Assembly: GCA_023411615.1 (NCBI GenBank)
Contig: JAEYOR010000032.1
Location: 1 to 19,233, forward strand
DNA length: 19,233 bases
Source: Actinomycetes bacterium
GTDB taxonomy: Bacteria; Actinomycetota; Actinomycetes; Actinomycetales; Demequinaceae
Direction: 5' to 3'
Shown here one piece after another: positions 6,159 to 13,651 of the stretch (within the stretch, counting starts at the first letter, position 1; every line of letters starts with the position of its first letter). Below the pieces are notes generated by a model, which was not told the DNA's origin, did no database searches, and was given only the letters and a program-made list of their open reading frames with translations. A program made the position numbers and the translations under genes.

Positions 6159-7229
6159 ATGACGAACAACACCAGCCGCCCTGCCTTCGCGTGGGGCACC
6201 ACCGACACCTATCTCACCCCCATCGCGCTCGGCGCGATGCTCATGGGCACGCGCACACCCGAGCCGGAGGCGCGGCGCATCCTTGACCACTTCCTTACCG
6301 AGGTGACGCCTCGCTACACCGCACCCGATGGTTCGCCCGTACTCGGCATGGTCGACACTGCTGACTGCTATTGCTGGTGGGAGATGCGCGGCGAGCCGGG
6401 CGGCCACTCCGAGGGCGTCCTCCAGCGCTACTTCGCGGACGGTCCGCGCGATGCGGCCTTCCTTGCCACCAAGGGCTCGGCGCTCATGGACAACCTCGAC
6501 GTTGTGTGGCCGGACCCCGCCGGCGTGCCGGACTGGGACACGGCCCGTTCCCACTACGTCGGGACGTCGGCCGCCGTGCTGCGCGACAGTCTCGCCGCCT
6601 CTCTCGACCGGCTCGGCACGGATCGCGTGGACCTCTACTACGTCCACGTTGACGACCGCCGCACACCGCTCGAAGAGACCCTTGAGGTGCTCGCGTCCTT
6701 TGTTGCGGACGGGCGCATCGGCGCGTATGGCTGGTCCAACGTGCCTACGTGGAGGCTGGCCCAGATCCGCGCACTTGCTGAGCGGAATGGCTGGCCGCAG
6801 CCGGCCGCGCTCCAGCAACAGCACTCCTATTTGCGCGCACGCGCCGGGCTCCACAACAACTCGATTGTGGGTCCCGATCAGCTCGATTACCTCCGCGAGT
6901 ACCCGGACCTCCAACTCGTCGCCTACTCGCCCGTGCTGAAGGGCGTGTACTCGTCGCGCGAGCGCCGGGAGTCGTTCTACCTCATGGACCAGTACCGCGG
7001 TCCCGACGCCGACGCTCGGTTTGCCGCGGTCGATTCAGTTGCGTCACGCGTGGGCGCCACGGGCAATCAGGTGGTGCTCGCATGGATGCTGGCGCAAGAG
7101 TCACCGCGGGTGCTGCCGCTCATCGGTGCGCGCACCTTTGACCAGTACCTCGAGTGCATTGAGGCTCTCGACGTTGCGCTCACGCCGGAATTGGTGGAGG
7201 AGCTCGACGCCGCAGGCGCCGTCAGCTGA
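6159..7229 (+). CDS. Aldo/keto reductase
   Basis: A 356-residue TIM-barrel oxidoreductase that reduces aldehydes or ketones with NADPH. The catalytic tetrad is recognisable: D66 and Y71 in VDTADCYCWW, K105 in FLATKGS and H163 in YYVHVDD. Further family marks are RLGTDRVDLYYVHVDDRRTP (151-170), the GRIGAYGWSNV strand (185-195), LVAYSPVLKGVY (253-264) and the cofactor-loop region VLPLIGART (318-326). A longer-than-usual segment between the tyrosine and the lysine suggests a non-standard subgroup. The ATG at 6159 is chosen because the MerR-type -10 ends just upstream; longer in-frame starts lie inside the divergent HAD gene. Its stop overlaps the end of the convergent ABC-F gene by eight bases. 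It is probably the main target of the MerR protein. Confidence 0.93.
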   Translation: MTNNTSRPAFAWGTTDTYLTPIALGAMLMGTRTPEPEARRILDHFLTEVTPRYTAPDGSPVLGMVDTADCYCWWEMRGEPGGHSEGVLQRYFADGPRDAAFLATKGSALMDNLDVVWPDPAGVPDWDTARSHYVGTSAAVLRDSLAASLDRLGTDRVDLYYVHVDDRRTPLEETLEVLASFVADGRIGAYGWSNVPTWRLAQIRALAERNGWPQPAALQQQHSYLRARAGLHNNSIVGPDQLDYLREYPDLQLVAYSPVLKGVYSSRERRESFYLMDQYRGPDADARFAAVDSVASRVGATGNQVVLAWMLAQESPRVLPLIGARTFDQYLECIEALDVALTPELVEELDAAGAVS

Positions 7230-8835
7230 GCAACACCTCGCGCACCGGCCCGGCTCCCACCTCCCAACGCCGGGTCGGTGCGATCGCGTCCACAAAGGCG
7301 GCATCGTGACTGACCACGAGCAGAGCCCCGCCGAATGCGCCAAGTGCGTCAACGAGATGCGCTTGAGAGTCAAAGTCGAGGTTGTTCGTCGGCTCGTCGA
7401 GGACGAGCAATTGCGGCTCCGGCCGCGCCAGCAGCACGCTCGCGAGCGCGGCCCGAAACCGCTCGCCGCCGGAGAGGGTCCCAGCCATAGCGTCGGCCGA
7501 ATTGCCCCGGAACTGGAAGCGACCGAGGAGGTCACGAATCTCCTGCGGGGTCGCGCTCGGAGCACGCCTGCGCACGTTATCCACCACGCTGACGGCGTCA
7601 TCAAGCACGGCGAGGTTCTGTGGCAGGTACCCCACGGGAACGGCCACGTGCACCTCACCCGAGACTGGCCGCAGCAGGCCAAGCACCGTGAGCGTGAGAG
7701 TGGTCTTGCCCGCTCCGTTGCGGCCCGCGATGTGAATCCTCTCGGGCCCCCGCACGAGCGCGTCGAGCGTTGCGCCGGTGCGTGTTTCCAGTCCGCGGGC
7801 CTCGAGAATGAGTCGCCGCGGCGGGACGTGCGTTCCGGGGAGGTCCACCCGGATCGAACGGTCCCGAGGCAGCGCAGCGCGCGCCTCCTCGAGCCGTTCG
7901 CGAGAAGCCGCGACTCGTGCTTCATGAACTTGCCGCACGCGCGCCTCCGTCCGCTCGGCCTGGCGTCGCTTCGCGTCTGCCGCGAGTCCCACCACCTTGC
8001 GTTCCTTTACCGCTTTCGCACCCTGACGACGCTTGGCTCCTTGTCGCTCCGTGTGCGTGATGAGGTCGCGGCGCTGGCGGGCAAGTTCCTGCGCAGCCGT
8101 TGCCGCCGCTTGCTCGGCCGCATTGCGTTCGCCCGCGAGCGCCTCCTCAAAGGCATCGAGCGCCCCGCCGAACCAGCGGACCTCCGTGGTGCGGTCGGGC
8201 CGCTCACGCAGTTCCCCGATGTGTGCCACCTCGTGAAGCAAGGCACGGTCGTGGGTGACGACCACCGTCACCCCTTCGCGCTCTGCGAGCTGCGCGGCGA
8301 GCATGTCGCGGGCCTCCGCGTCGAGGTTGTTGGTCGGTTCGTCAAGGAGCAGCACGCTCGGGCGGGCCAGTAACGCAGCGCCCACGGCAAGCAGCATCGA
8401 CTCACCGCCACTCACCTCACCCACCGTGCGGTCAAGTGACATGGGTGGCAGGCCAAGCGCCGCGATCATCGCTGCCGCGCGTTCCTCCACGGCCCAGTCA
8501 TCGGCCACCGCGTCGTAGTGAGACTGTTCCGTGGAGCCAGCCTCGATGGCGCGCAAGGCGGCCACAGCGTCGGCAATGCCCAGGGCCTGCGCCACCGTTG
8601 CGTCGGTCGCGAGCGTCACCCCTTGCGGCACATACGCGAGATCCGGTGGGCGCGTTGCCGTACCCGTGGTGGGGGTCAGCTCTCCAGTGCACAGGCGCAG
8701 CAACGTCGACTTGCCGATGCCGTTGCGGCCCACCACACCCGAGAGGCCGGGCGGCGGCGTAAAAGAGAGGTCGGTGAAAACAACGCGGCCATCGGGCCAC
8801 GCGAAGGTGACATGAGAAAGGGAAAGAGCGGGCAC
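7222..8835 (-). CDS. ABC-F family ATPase
   Basis: A 537-residue soluble protein with two ABC ATPase domains and no membrane segments, as in ABC-F ribosome-associated factors. Domain 1 has Walker A GRNGIGKST (36-44), signature VSGGE (141-145) and Walker B LLLDEPTNNLD (162-172). Domain 2 has Walker A GRNGAGKTT (371-379), signature LSGGE (454-458) and Walker B LLVLDEPTNNLD (476-487). The lysine/arginine-rich helical linker (about 230-330) corresponds to the interdomain arm that reaches the ribosomal P/E sites. Some family members protect from antibiotics, others are general translation factors; sequence alone does not decide. The GTG at 8835 has GGAG six bases upstream; a TTG at 8847 would add four residues. 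The leader can form alternative hairpins. Confidence 0.93.
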   Translation of the reverse strand: MPALSLSHVTFAWPDGRVVFTDLSFTPPPGLSGVVGRNGIGKSTLLRLCTGELTPTTGTATRPPDLAYVPQGVTLATDATVAQALGIADAVAALRAIEAGSTEQSHYDAVADDWAVEERAAAMIAALGLPPMSLDRTVGEVSGGESMLLAVGAALLARPSVLLLDEPTNNLDAEARDMLAAQLAEREGVTVVVTHDRALLHEVAHIGELRERPDRTTEVRWFGGALDAFEEALAGERNAAEQAAATAAQELARQRRDLITHTERQGAKRRQGAKAVKERKVVGLAADAKRRQAERTEARVRQVHEARVAASRERLEEARAALPRDRSIRVDLPGTHVPPRRLILEARGLETRTGATLDALVRGPERIHIAGRNGAGKTTLTLTVLGLLRPVSGEVHVAVPVGYLPQNLAVLDDAVSVVDNVRRRAPSATPQEIRDLLGRFQFRGNSADAMAGTLSGGERFRAALASVLLARPEPQLLVLDEPTNNLDFDSQAHLVDALGAFGGALLVVSHDAAFVDAIAPTRRWEVGAGPVREVLLS

Positions 8836-8848
8836 AAGGGACTCCAAG

Positions 8849-8888
8849 GTCTGGTGGGTGCGATGACCATTGCCAGACGACGTCTGGC
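8849..8888 (-). promoter_or_regulatory. Leader with mutually exclusive hairpins before the ABC-F gene
   Basis: GCCAGAC (8872-8878) and GTCTGGC (8882-8888) form a 7-bp dyad around three bases. A second GTCTGG lies at 8849-8854, directly next to the ribosome site (8842-8845). In the minus-strand RNA the middle segment can pair either with the upstream arm or with the arm beside the ribosome site, but not both. This is an attenuator-like layout; function is inferred. Confidence 0.45.
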
Positions 8889-9214
8889 GTCCCTACTTCT
8901 TCAACGGTGCCTCCTGCTCGGGCCGCTCTCGCGGTGGCGTGAGCAGGTTACGACGCCGCGTGTGGCTGGCGCAAGGGGTGTGTGCCTGCGCGGAGTCCGC
9001 GCCTGCGCGTCGCGTGCCCCCGCCTCTCGCCTGCCCCGCGCGCGTCGCGGGAGCACCCGAAAACGCACTCCCACCCAGCTCCGCTCCGTTCAACCCCGTT
9101 GGCGCGAGCAAATTTGGGGTGCGCGCGCGACGCCAACAGGGCCGAGACCTACGCTCCGCGGGCCCGAAGCGGCGCGAGATCCCCCCTGCGTAAACCCCAC
9201 GCCTAACGCCTCTA
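8889..9214. other. Gene-free stretch with hairpins
   Basis: No convincing gene is seen here; open frames are arginine/alanine/proline-rich and lack ribosome sites. Structures visible are CCTGCTC (8913-8919) with GAGCAGG (8941-8947), enclosing a smaller CCGC/GCGG stem, and a 15-bp dyad GCGCGGA-G-TCCGCGC (8988-9002). Neither is followed by a T-run. A structured RNA or long leader is possible but unsupported beyond these stems. Confidence 0.4.
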
Positions 9215-9229
9215 GGACGGTCCCAGCGC

Positions 9230-9243
9230 GGGACTTCAGTCCA
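9230..9243 (+). promoter_or_regulatory. DosR/DevR-like box
   Basis: GGGACTTCAGTCCA matches 12 of 14 core positions of the mycobacterial DosR consensus (GGGACTWWAGTCCC), with the correct four-base centre between GGAC and GTCC. Its centre lies about 43 bases before the predicted start near 9280, a usual activator position. DosR is a hypoxia/NO-responsive regulator; the identity of the factor here is inferred. Confidence 0.55.
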
Positions 9244-9245
9244 TT

Positions 9246-9321
9246 ACAGAGTCCTGGGACGCACGCCTACCGTCGTAGTAGATGTGCACACATCCAGTAA
9301 CAGAAGCGCCCAGGACTCTGT
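9246..9321. repeat. 13-bp perfect inverted repeat
   Basis: ACAGAGTCCTGGG (9246-9258) and CCCAGGACTCTGT (9309-9321) are exact inverted copies, 50 bases apart. Each carries an AGTCC/GGACT half-site related to the DosR-like box. The long gap argues for paired protein-binding sites and DNA looping rather than a terminator. Confidence 0.65.
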
Positions 9322-9372
9322 CCCGCGGTCCCCACCGCACCTAGGCGCCGACGATGACGTCGGAGGTTAGAA

Positions 9373-12300
9373 GTGACAGAGATGAGCGGCGAAGGCCGGA
9401 TCAAGGTGACGGTCAACGACCGTGAGATGGACGTGGACGCGGGAACCAACATCCTCCAGTCCTTGCGGCAGGCGGGCGTGGACATTCCGTCCCTGTGCCA
9501 CGACGTTCGCCTCAAGCGCTCGAACGGCAGCTGCGGGTTGTGCGTGGTCGAGGTGGGCGAAGACGCGCCACGCGATGTGAAGGCCTGCGTCACGCCCATC
9601 ACCGAGGGCATGGTCATCAAGACGCACACCGACCGCCTCGAGGAGTACCGCAAGGTGCGCCTTGAGCAACTCCTGTGCGACCACAACGCGGACTGCGTCG
9701 CGCCATGCGTGCAGACGTGCCCCGCCAACATCGACATTCAGACGTATCTGCAGCACGTGGCGGACGGCAACTACGAAGCAGCGATCCGAGTCATCAAGGA
9801 CCGCAACCCGTTCCCCTCGGCGTGCGGGCGCGTGTGCCCTCACACCTGTGAGGACGCGTGCCGCCGCAACCTTGTGGACGAGCCCGTGGCGATCAACTAC
9901 GTCAAGCGCTTTGCCGCCGACTGGGACATGGCCCGCAAAGAGCCGTGGCGTCCCATCGTCGCCCCGTCCACGGGCAAGCGGATCGCCATTGTCGGCTCGG
10001 GGCCCGCTGGCCTCACCGCCGCGAACTACCTTGCCATTCAGGGTCACGGCGTCACCGTGTTTGAAAGCCAGCCCGAGCCGGGCGGCATGATGCGTTACGG
10101 CATCCCCGAGTACCGCTTGCCCAAGGCAACGCTCGACAAGGAAATCGACCTCATTGAGGCGCTCGGCGTCACCATCGTCTGCAACAAGGCGCTCGGCACG
10201 CACCTCCAACTCGAGGACCTCAAGCGTGACTTTGACGCGGTGTTCCTTGGCATCGGCTCATGGCGTGCCACGCCGATGGGTATCGACGGGGACAATGTGG
10301 AAGGCGTCGAACTCGGTATCGACTACTTGCGCCACGTCATCAAGGGCTACGGCGCCTCAAATGAAGGCCTCGACGTGCTCGTCATCGGCGGTGGTAACAC
10401 CGCGATCGACTGTGCCCGCACCGCACTGCGTAAGGGTGCGAAGTCCGTCAAACTCGTCTACCGTCGCACGCGCGAAGAGATGCCCGCGATGGCGTTCGAG
10501 GTGGAGGAGGCCCTCCGCGAGAACGTCGAGATGGTGTTCCTCGCCGCTCCCCAGTCGATCACCGTTGACGCCGCCGGGCGCAAGCAACTCCACTGCATGC
10601 AGATGGAGTTGGGTGAGCCCGACCGCTCGGGCCGACGCCGTCCAGTCCCAGTCGAAGGCTCCAACTTTGTCATCGAGGCAGATCTCATCATCGGTGCGAT
10701 CGGTCAGAACACCGACACGGGCTTCCTCTACAACGACCTCCCGGTGCGCCTCAACAAGTGGGGCGATGTCGACATCGACGGCTTCACGATGGCAACGAGC
10801 GAAGCGAAGATCTTCGCGGGTGGTGACTGCGTCACGGGTCCCGCCACGGTGATCCAGGCGATCGCCGCTGGCCGCCGCGCCGCCATCGCCATCGACGAGT
10901 ACGTCGTCAAGGGCTACATCAAGCCCGGCCACGAGGACTACTCGTGCTCACGCGGCACCCTTGAGGACCTCCCGCAGGCCGAGTTCAACGACATCCCGCG
11001 CCTTGACCGGACTCACATGAATGAGCTCGATCTCGAAGCCCGTCTCAACGGCTTCCCCGAGGTCGAACTTGGTCTCACCGAGGAGCAGGTCCGCGCAGAG
11101 GCCGCGCGTTGCCTCAACTGCGGCTGCTCCGCGCAAAACCGCTGCATGCTGCGCACCGAAGCAACGAGTCACCAGGTGGTCTTTGAGCCGACGCTGCACG
11201 TGCGTCCGCGCACGCCTATCGTCCGCGACCACGACTTCATCATTCGCGACCAAAACAAGTGCATCTCGTGTGGTCTGTGTGTGGCGGCATGCTCGGAACT
11301 CATGGGCCCCGGAGTACTCGCCTTCCAGTACCGCAACGGCCAGCTCCAGGTGTGCACGTCCACTGGCGAACCGCTCAACATGACCGACTGCGTGTCCTGC
11401 GGACAGTGCGTGCGTGCCTGCCCCACCGGCGCACTGGATTATGCGCGCGAACGCGGTGACGTCTTCACCGCCATCAACGACCCAAGCAAGGTGGTCGTCG
11501 GCTTTGTCGCCCCCGCCGTCCGTGCCCACGTGGCGAAGGAGTACGGCCTCACCCACGCTGAGGCGGCACCGTTCATTGCGGGCATGATGCGCAAGATCGG
11601 CTTCGACAAGGTCTTTGACTTCGTCTTCGCTGCGGACCTCACGATCATGGAGGAGACCACCGAACTGTTCGGCCGCCTCCAGGGCGACGGCCCGCTCCCG
11701 CTGTACACGTCCTGCTGCCCGGGCTGGGTCAACTACGCAGAGCGTCGTTACCCCGGCATGATCCCTCACTTGTCGAGCTGCAAGTCGCCGCAGCAAATGA
11801 TGGGCGCCACGGTGAAGAACCACTTCGCCAAGCGCGAGGGCATCAGCCTCGACAACCTCTACACCGTGTCGATCGTGCCGTGCATGGCCAAGAAGGGTGA
11901 GGCCGCACGGCCCGAGTTCGCCCCGAATGACCTGCGCGATGTGGATGCCGTCATCACCACCACCGAGTTCCTCGAAATGGCGCAGATGCTCCGCCTCGAC
12001 AAGGAAGAGATCGTCCCGTCCGAGTTCGACGAGCCTTACAAGCAAGTGGCCGGTGCCGGCGTGCTGTTCGGTTCGTCGGGCGGTGTGGCCGAGGCCGCAA
12101 CGCGCATGGCGGTTGAGAAGCTGACGGGCGAGAACCTCCGTGAGCGCCTTGACTTTGTGCCCGTCGAAGGCTTTGAAGGCGTCAAGGTGGCGACGGTTGA
12201 GGCTCCAGGCCGCACGCTGCGGATCGCGGCGATTTCCGGTCTGGGCAACGCCGACGCTGTCATTCGCCGCCTTCTCGACGGCGACGACATGGGCTTTGAC

Positions 12301-12576
12301 TTGGTCGAGATCATGGCGTGCCCCGGTGGTTGCATCAACGGCGCCGGACACCCCAAGCCCCAACACCAAGGCGAAAGCCACATCCGCGAAATGGTGCTGT
12401 CGAACATCGACCACGAGGCGGCCGTCCGGGACTCGCAACAGAACCCCGACATCCTCCGGTTGTACGACGACTTCTTCGGGGAGCCCAACTCGCACCTCGC
12501 ACATGAGTTGCTTCACACCTCGTATAAGCCGTTCCGCGGCGACGTACTCCCCATCACGGAGGTCCACCATGCCTAA
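9373..12576 (+). CDS. [FeFe]-hydrogenase fused to a GltD/NfnB-like NAD(P)H oxidoreductase
   Basis: A 1067-residue multidomain enzyme predicted to exchange electrons between NAD(P)H and H2/protons. Order: [2Fe-2S] domain (C42, C54, C57, C72); GltD-type N-terminal cluster region (C102, C108, C112, C116, then C151, C155, C159, C163); FAD site GSGPAG (208-213); NAD(P) site GGGNTA (339-344) with VYRRTREEMPA (362-372), whose arginines favour NADPH; FAD C-terminal motif AGGDCVTGP (482-490); a cysteine cluster C580-C591; ferredoxin motifs C630/633/636/640 and C673/676/679/683; then the H-cluster domain. L1 is TSCCPGW (779-785), L2 PCMAKKGE (836-843), L3 MACPGGC (981-987), so all cluster ligands are present. 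The small-subunit-like end is 1028-1051. It recalls the glutamate-synthase-linked group A hydrogenases. GTG at 9373 has GGAGG six bases upstream. Its stop overlaps the next gene. Confidence 0.93.
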   Translation: MTEMSGEGRIKVTVNDREMDVDAGTNILQSLRQAGVDIPSLCHDVRLKRSNGSCGLCVVEVGEDAPRDVKACVTPITEGMVIKTHTDRLEEYRKVRLEQLLCDHNADCVAPCVQTCPANIDIQTYLQHVADGNYEAAIRVIKDRNPFPSACGRVCPHTCEDACRRNLVDEPVAINYVKRFAADWDMARKEPWRPIVAPSTGKRIAIVGSGPAGLTAANYLAIQGHGVTVFESQPEPGGMMRYGIPEYRLPKATLDKEIDLIEALGVTIVCNKALGTHLQLEDLKRDFDAVFLGIGSWRATPMGIDGDNVEGVELGIDYLRHVIKGYGASNEGLDVLVIGGGNTAIDCARTALRKGAKSVKLVYRRTREEMPAMAFEVEEALRENVEMVFLAAPQSITVDAAGRKQLHCMQMELGEPDRSGRRRPVPVEGSNFVIEADLIIGAIGQNTDTGFLYNDLPVRLNKWGDVDIDGFTMATSEAKIFAGGDCVTGPATVIQAIAAGRRAAIAIDEYVVKGYIKPGHEDYSCSRGTLEDLPQAEFNDIPRLDRTHMNELDLEARLNGFPEVELGLTEEQVRAEAARCLNCGCSAQNRCMLRTEATSHQVVFEPTLHVRPRTPIVRDHDFIIRDQNKCISCGLCVAACSELMGPGVLAFQYRNGQLQVCTSTGEPLNMTDCVSCGQCVRACPTGALDYARERGDVFTAINDPSKVVVGFVAPAVRAHVAKEYGLTHAEAAPFIAGMMRKIGFDKVFDFVFAADLTIMEETTELFGRLQGDGPLPLYTSCCPGWVNYAERRYPGMIPHLSSCKSPQQMMGATVKNHFAKREGISLDNLYTVSIVPCMAKKGEAARPEFAPNDLRDVDAVITTTEFLEMAQMLRLDKEEIVPSEFDEPYKQVAGAGVLFGSSGGVAEAATRMAVEKLTGENLRERLDFVPVEGFEGVKVATVEAPGRTLRIAAISGLGNADAVIRRLLDGDDMGFDLVEIMACPGGCINGAGHPKPQHQGESHIREMVLSNIDHEAAVRDSQQNPDILRLYDDFFGEPNSHLAHELLHTSYKPFRGDVLPITEVHHA

Positions 12577-13651
12577 GTCCCTACTCACCGACGCACGTCC
12601 GCCGAAGGGCCGCAGCGTCGTCGCTGCCCTCGTCACGCTGGCCGCTTTCGCACTTTCGGCCTGCGCGTCGGGAACTGACGCACCAGCGTCGGCCGCAGCG
12701 TCGTCCGCCGCACCGGAACCATCACCGGTGGTGACGCCCGCGCCCGACCCGGTGACGATGTCGATTGCCTCGATGAAGGGCCCGACGACGATGGGCCTCG
12801 TCGGTCTCATCGATTCAGTTGACAAGGGCACGGCTGGCGAGGACTACCAGGTGACGATGTACGGCGCCCCCGATGAGGTGGTGCCGCTGGTGGCCCAAGG
12901 CGCGGTGGACATCGCACTCATTCCATCCAACCTCGCTGCTGTTCTGTACAACAAGACAAAGGGCACCGACGCGGCCATCTCAGTGCTCGCGATCAACACC
13001 CTCGGCGTCCTCAACGTGGTGGAGAACGGCGACACCATCTCGAGCATGGAGGACCTGCGCGGGCGCACCATTTACTCGACCGGCAAGGGCGCCTCGCCTG
13101 AGTTCGTCCTCAACCACCTCCTCACCGCCTCGGGTCTCACGCCGGGTGTGGACGTGACAGTCGAGTACCTCTCGGAGCACACCGAGGTGATGGCGCGTCT
13201 CACGCAGACGCCGGGCTCCGCCGGCGTGCTGCCGCAGCCTTTTGTCACGATCGGCCAAGCGAAGAACGCTGATCTGCGCGTGGCTCTCGACCTCACGGAG
13301 GAGTGGGACGCCGTCTCGCCCGAGTCGCAGCTCATCACCGGTGTAGTGGTGGTTCGCAATGCCTTCGCGGCAGAGCACCCGGAGGCTGTCGCACAGTTCA
13401 TGACGGAGTACCAAGCGTCCACTGAGTGGGTCAACGCCAATCCCTCCGACGCTGGTGTGCTGATCGCCAACGCGGGCATCGTGCCGGAAGCCGCTCTCGC
13501 GGCCAAGGCAATCCCCAACTGCTACATCACGTTTGTGGCGGGCGCCGAGCTCAAGACGTCGCTCGGCGGCTATTTGCAGGTGCTGTTCAACGCAGACCCC
13601 ACATCGGTGGGCGGAAGTGTGCCGGGAGATGACTTCTACTACGCGGGATGA
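12569..13651 (+). CDS. Substrate-binding lipoprotein, SsuA/TauA/NMT1-like ABC importer
   Basis: A 360-residue exported lipoprotein. The signal peptide (about 1-31) has a basic start, a hydrophobic core and the lipobox L29-S30-A31-C32, so it should be anchored to the outer face of the membrane. Residues 33-62 are an Ala/Ser/Pro linker. The mature domain begins VTMSIASMKGPTTMGLVGL and has the two-lobed layout of NitT/TauT-type binding proteins, with DIALIPSNLAAVLYN and LRGRTIYSTGKGASPEFVLNHLL as typical strand-turn segments. The family carries small organic compounds (sulfonates, nitrate-like anions, pyrimidine precursors), so the ligand is not predictable. The ATG overlaps the hydrogenase stop by eight bases (12569-12576), indicating translational coupling. 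The downstream permease gene also overlaps its end. Confidence 0.9.
   Translation: MPKSLLTDARPPKGRSVVAALVTLAAFALSACASGTDAPASAAASSAAPEPSPVVTPAPDPVTMSIASMKGPTTMGLVGLIDSVDKGTAGEDYQVTMYGAPDEVVPLVAQGAVDIALIPSNLAAVLYNKTKGTDAAISVLAINTLGVLNVVENGDTISSMEDLRGRTIYSTGKGASPEFVLNHLLTASGLTPGVDVTVEYLSEHTEVMARLTQTPGSAGVLPQPFVTIGQAKNADLRVALDLTEEWDAVSPESQLITGVVVVRNAFAAEHPEAVAQFMTEYQASTEWVNANPSDAGVLIANAGIVPEAALAAKAIPNCYITFVAGAELKTSLGGYLQVLFNADPTSVGGSVPGDDFYYAG

Larger units (their letters stand above)
9215..9333 (+). promoter_or_regulatory. Hydrogenase operon control region with clustered GGAC/GTCC half-sites
   Basis: Nine GGAC or GTCC half-sites fall within about 120 bases (near 9215, 9220, 9231, 9239, 9251, 9257, 9313, 9320 and 9328). 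TACCGT at 9268-9273 could be the -10, as the same hexamer serves the two MerR-type promoters in this window; the start would then be near 9280. A GATGTG-CA-CACATC dyad (9281-9294) lies at that point. This fits an activator-dependent promoter without a good -35, but it is inferred. Confidence 0.5.

Noticed and set aside
6066..6914. N-terminal extension of the HAD phosphatase to 553 codons
   Set aside because: The added part is antisense to the aldo/keto reductase gene and its promoter, and HAD motif I would lie far from the N-terminus.
8870..9193. A 107-codon plus-strand frame in the gap before the hydrogenase
   Set aside because: The composition is low-complexity, there is no ribosome site, and no family resemblance is seen.
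9312..9324. Second DosR-like box (AGGACTCTGTCCC)
   Set aside because: The half-sites are three bases apart instead of four, so it does not fit the DosR spacing; it is kept only as part of the half-site cluster.
10948..12831. A 627-codon minus-strand open frame opposite the hydrogenase gene
   Set aside because: It has no recognisable domain, and the plus-strand frame contains all H-cluster and ferredoxin motifs.
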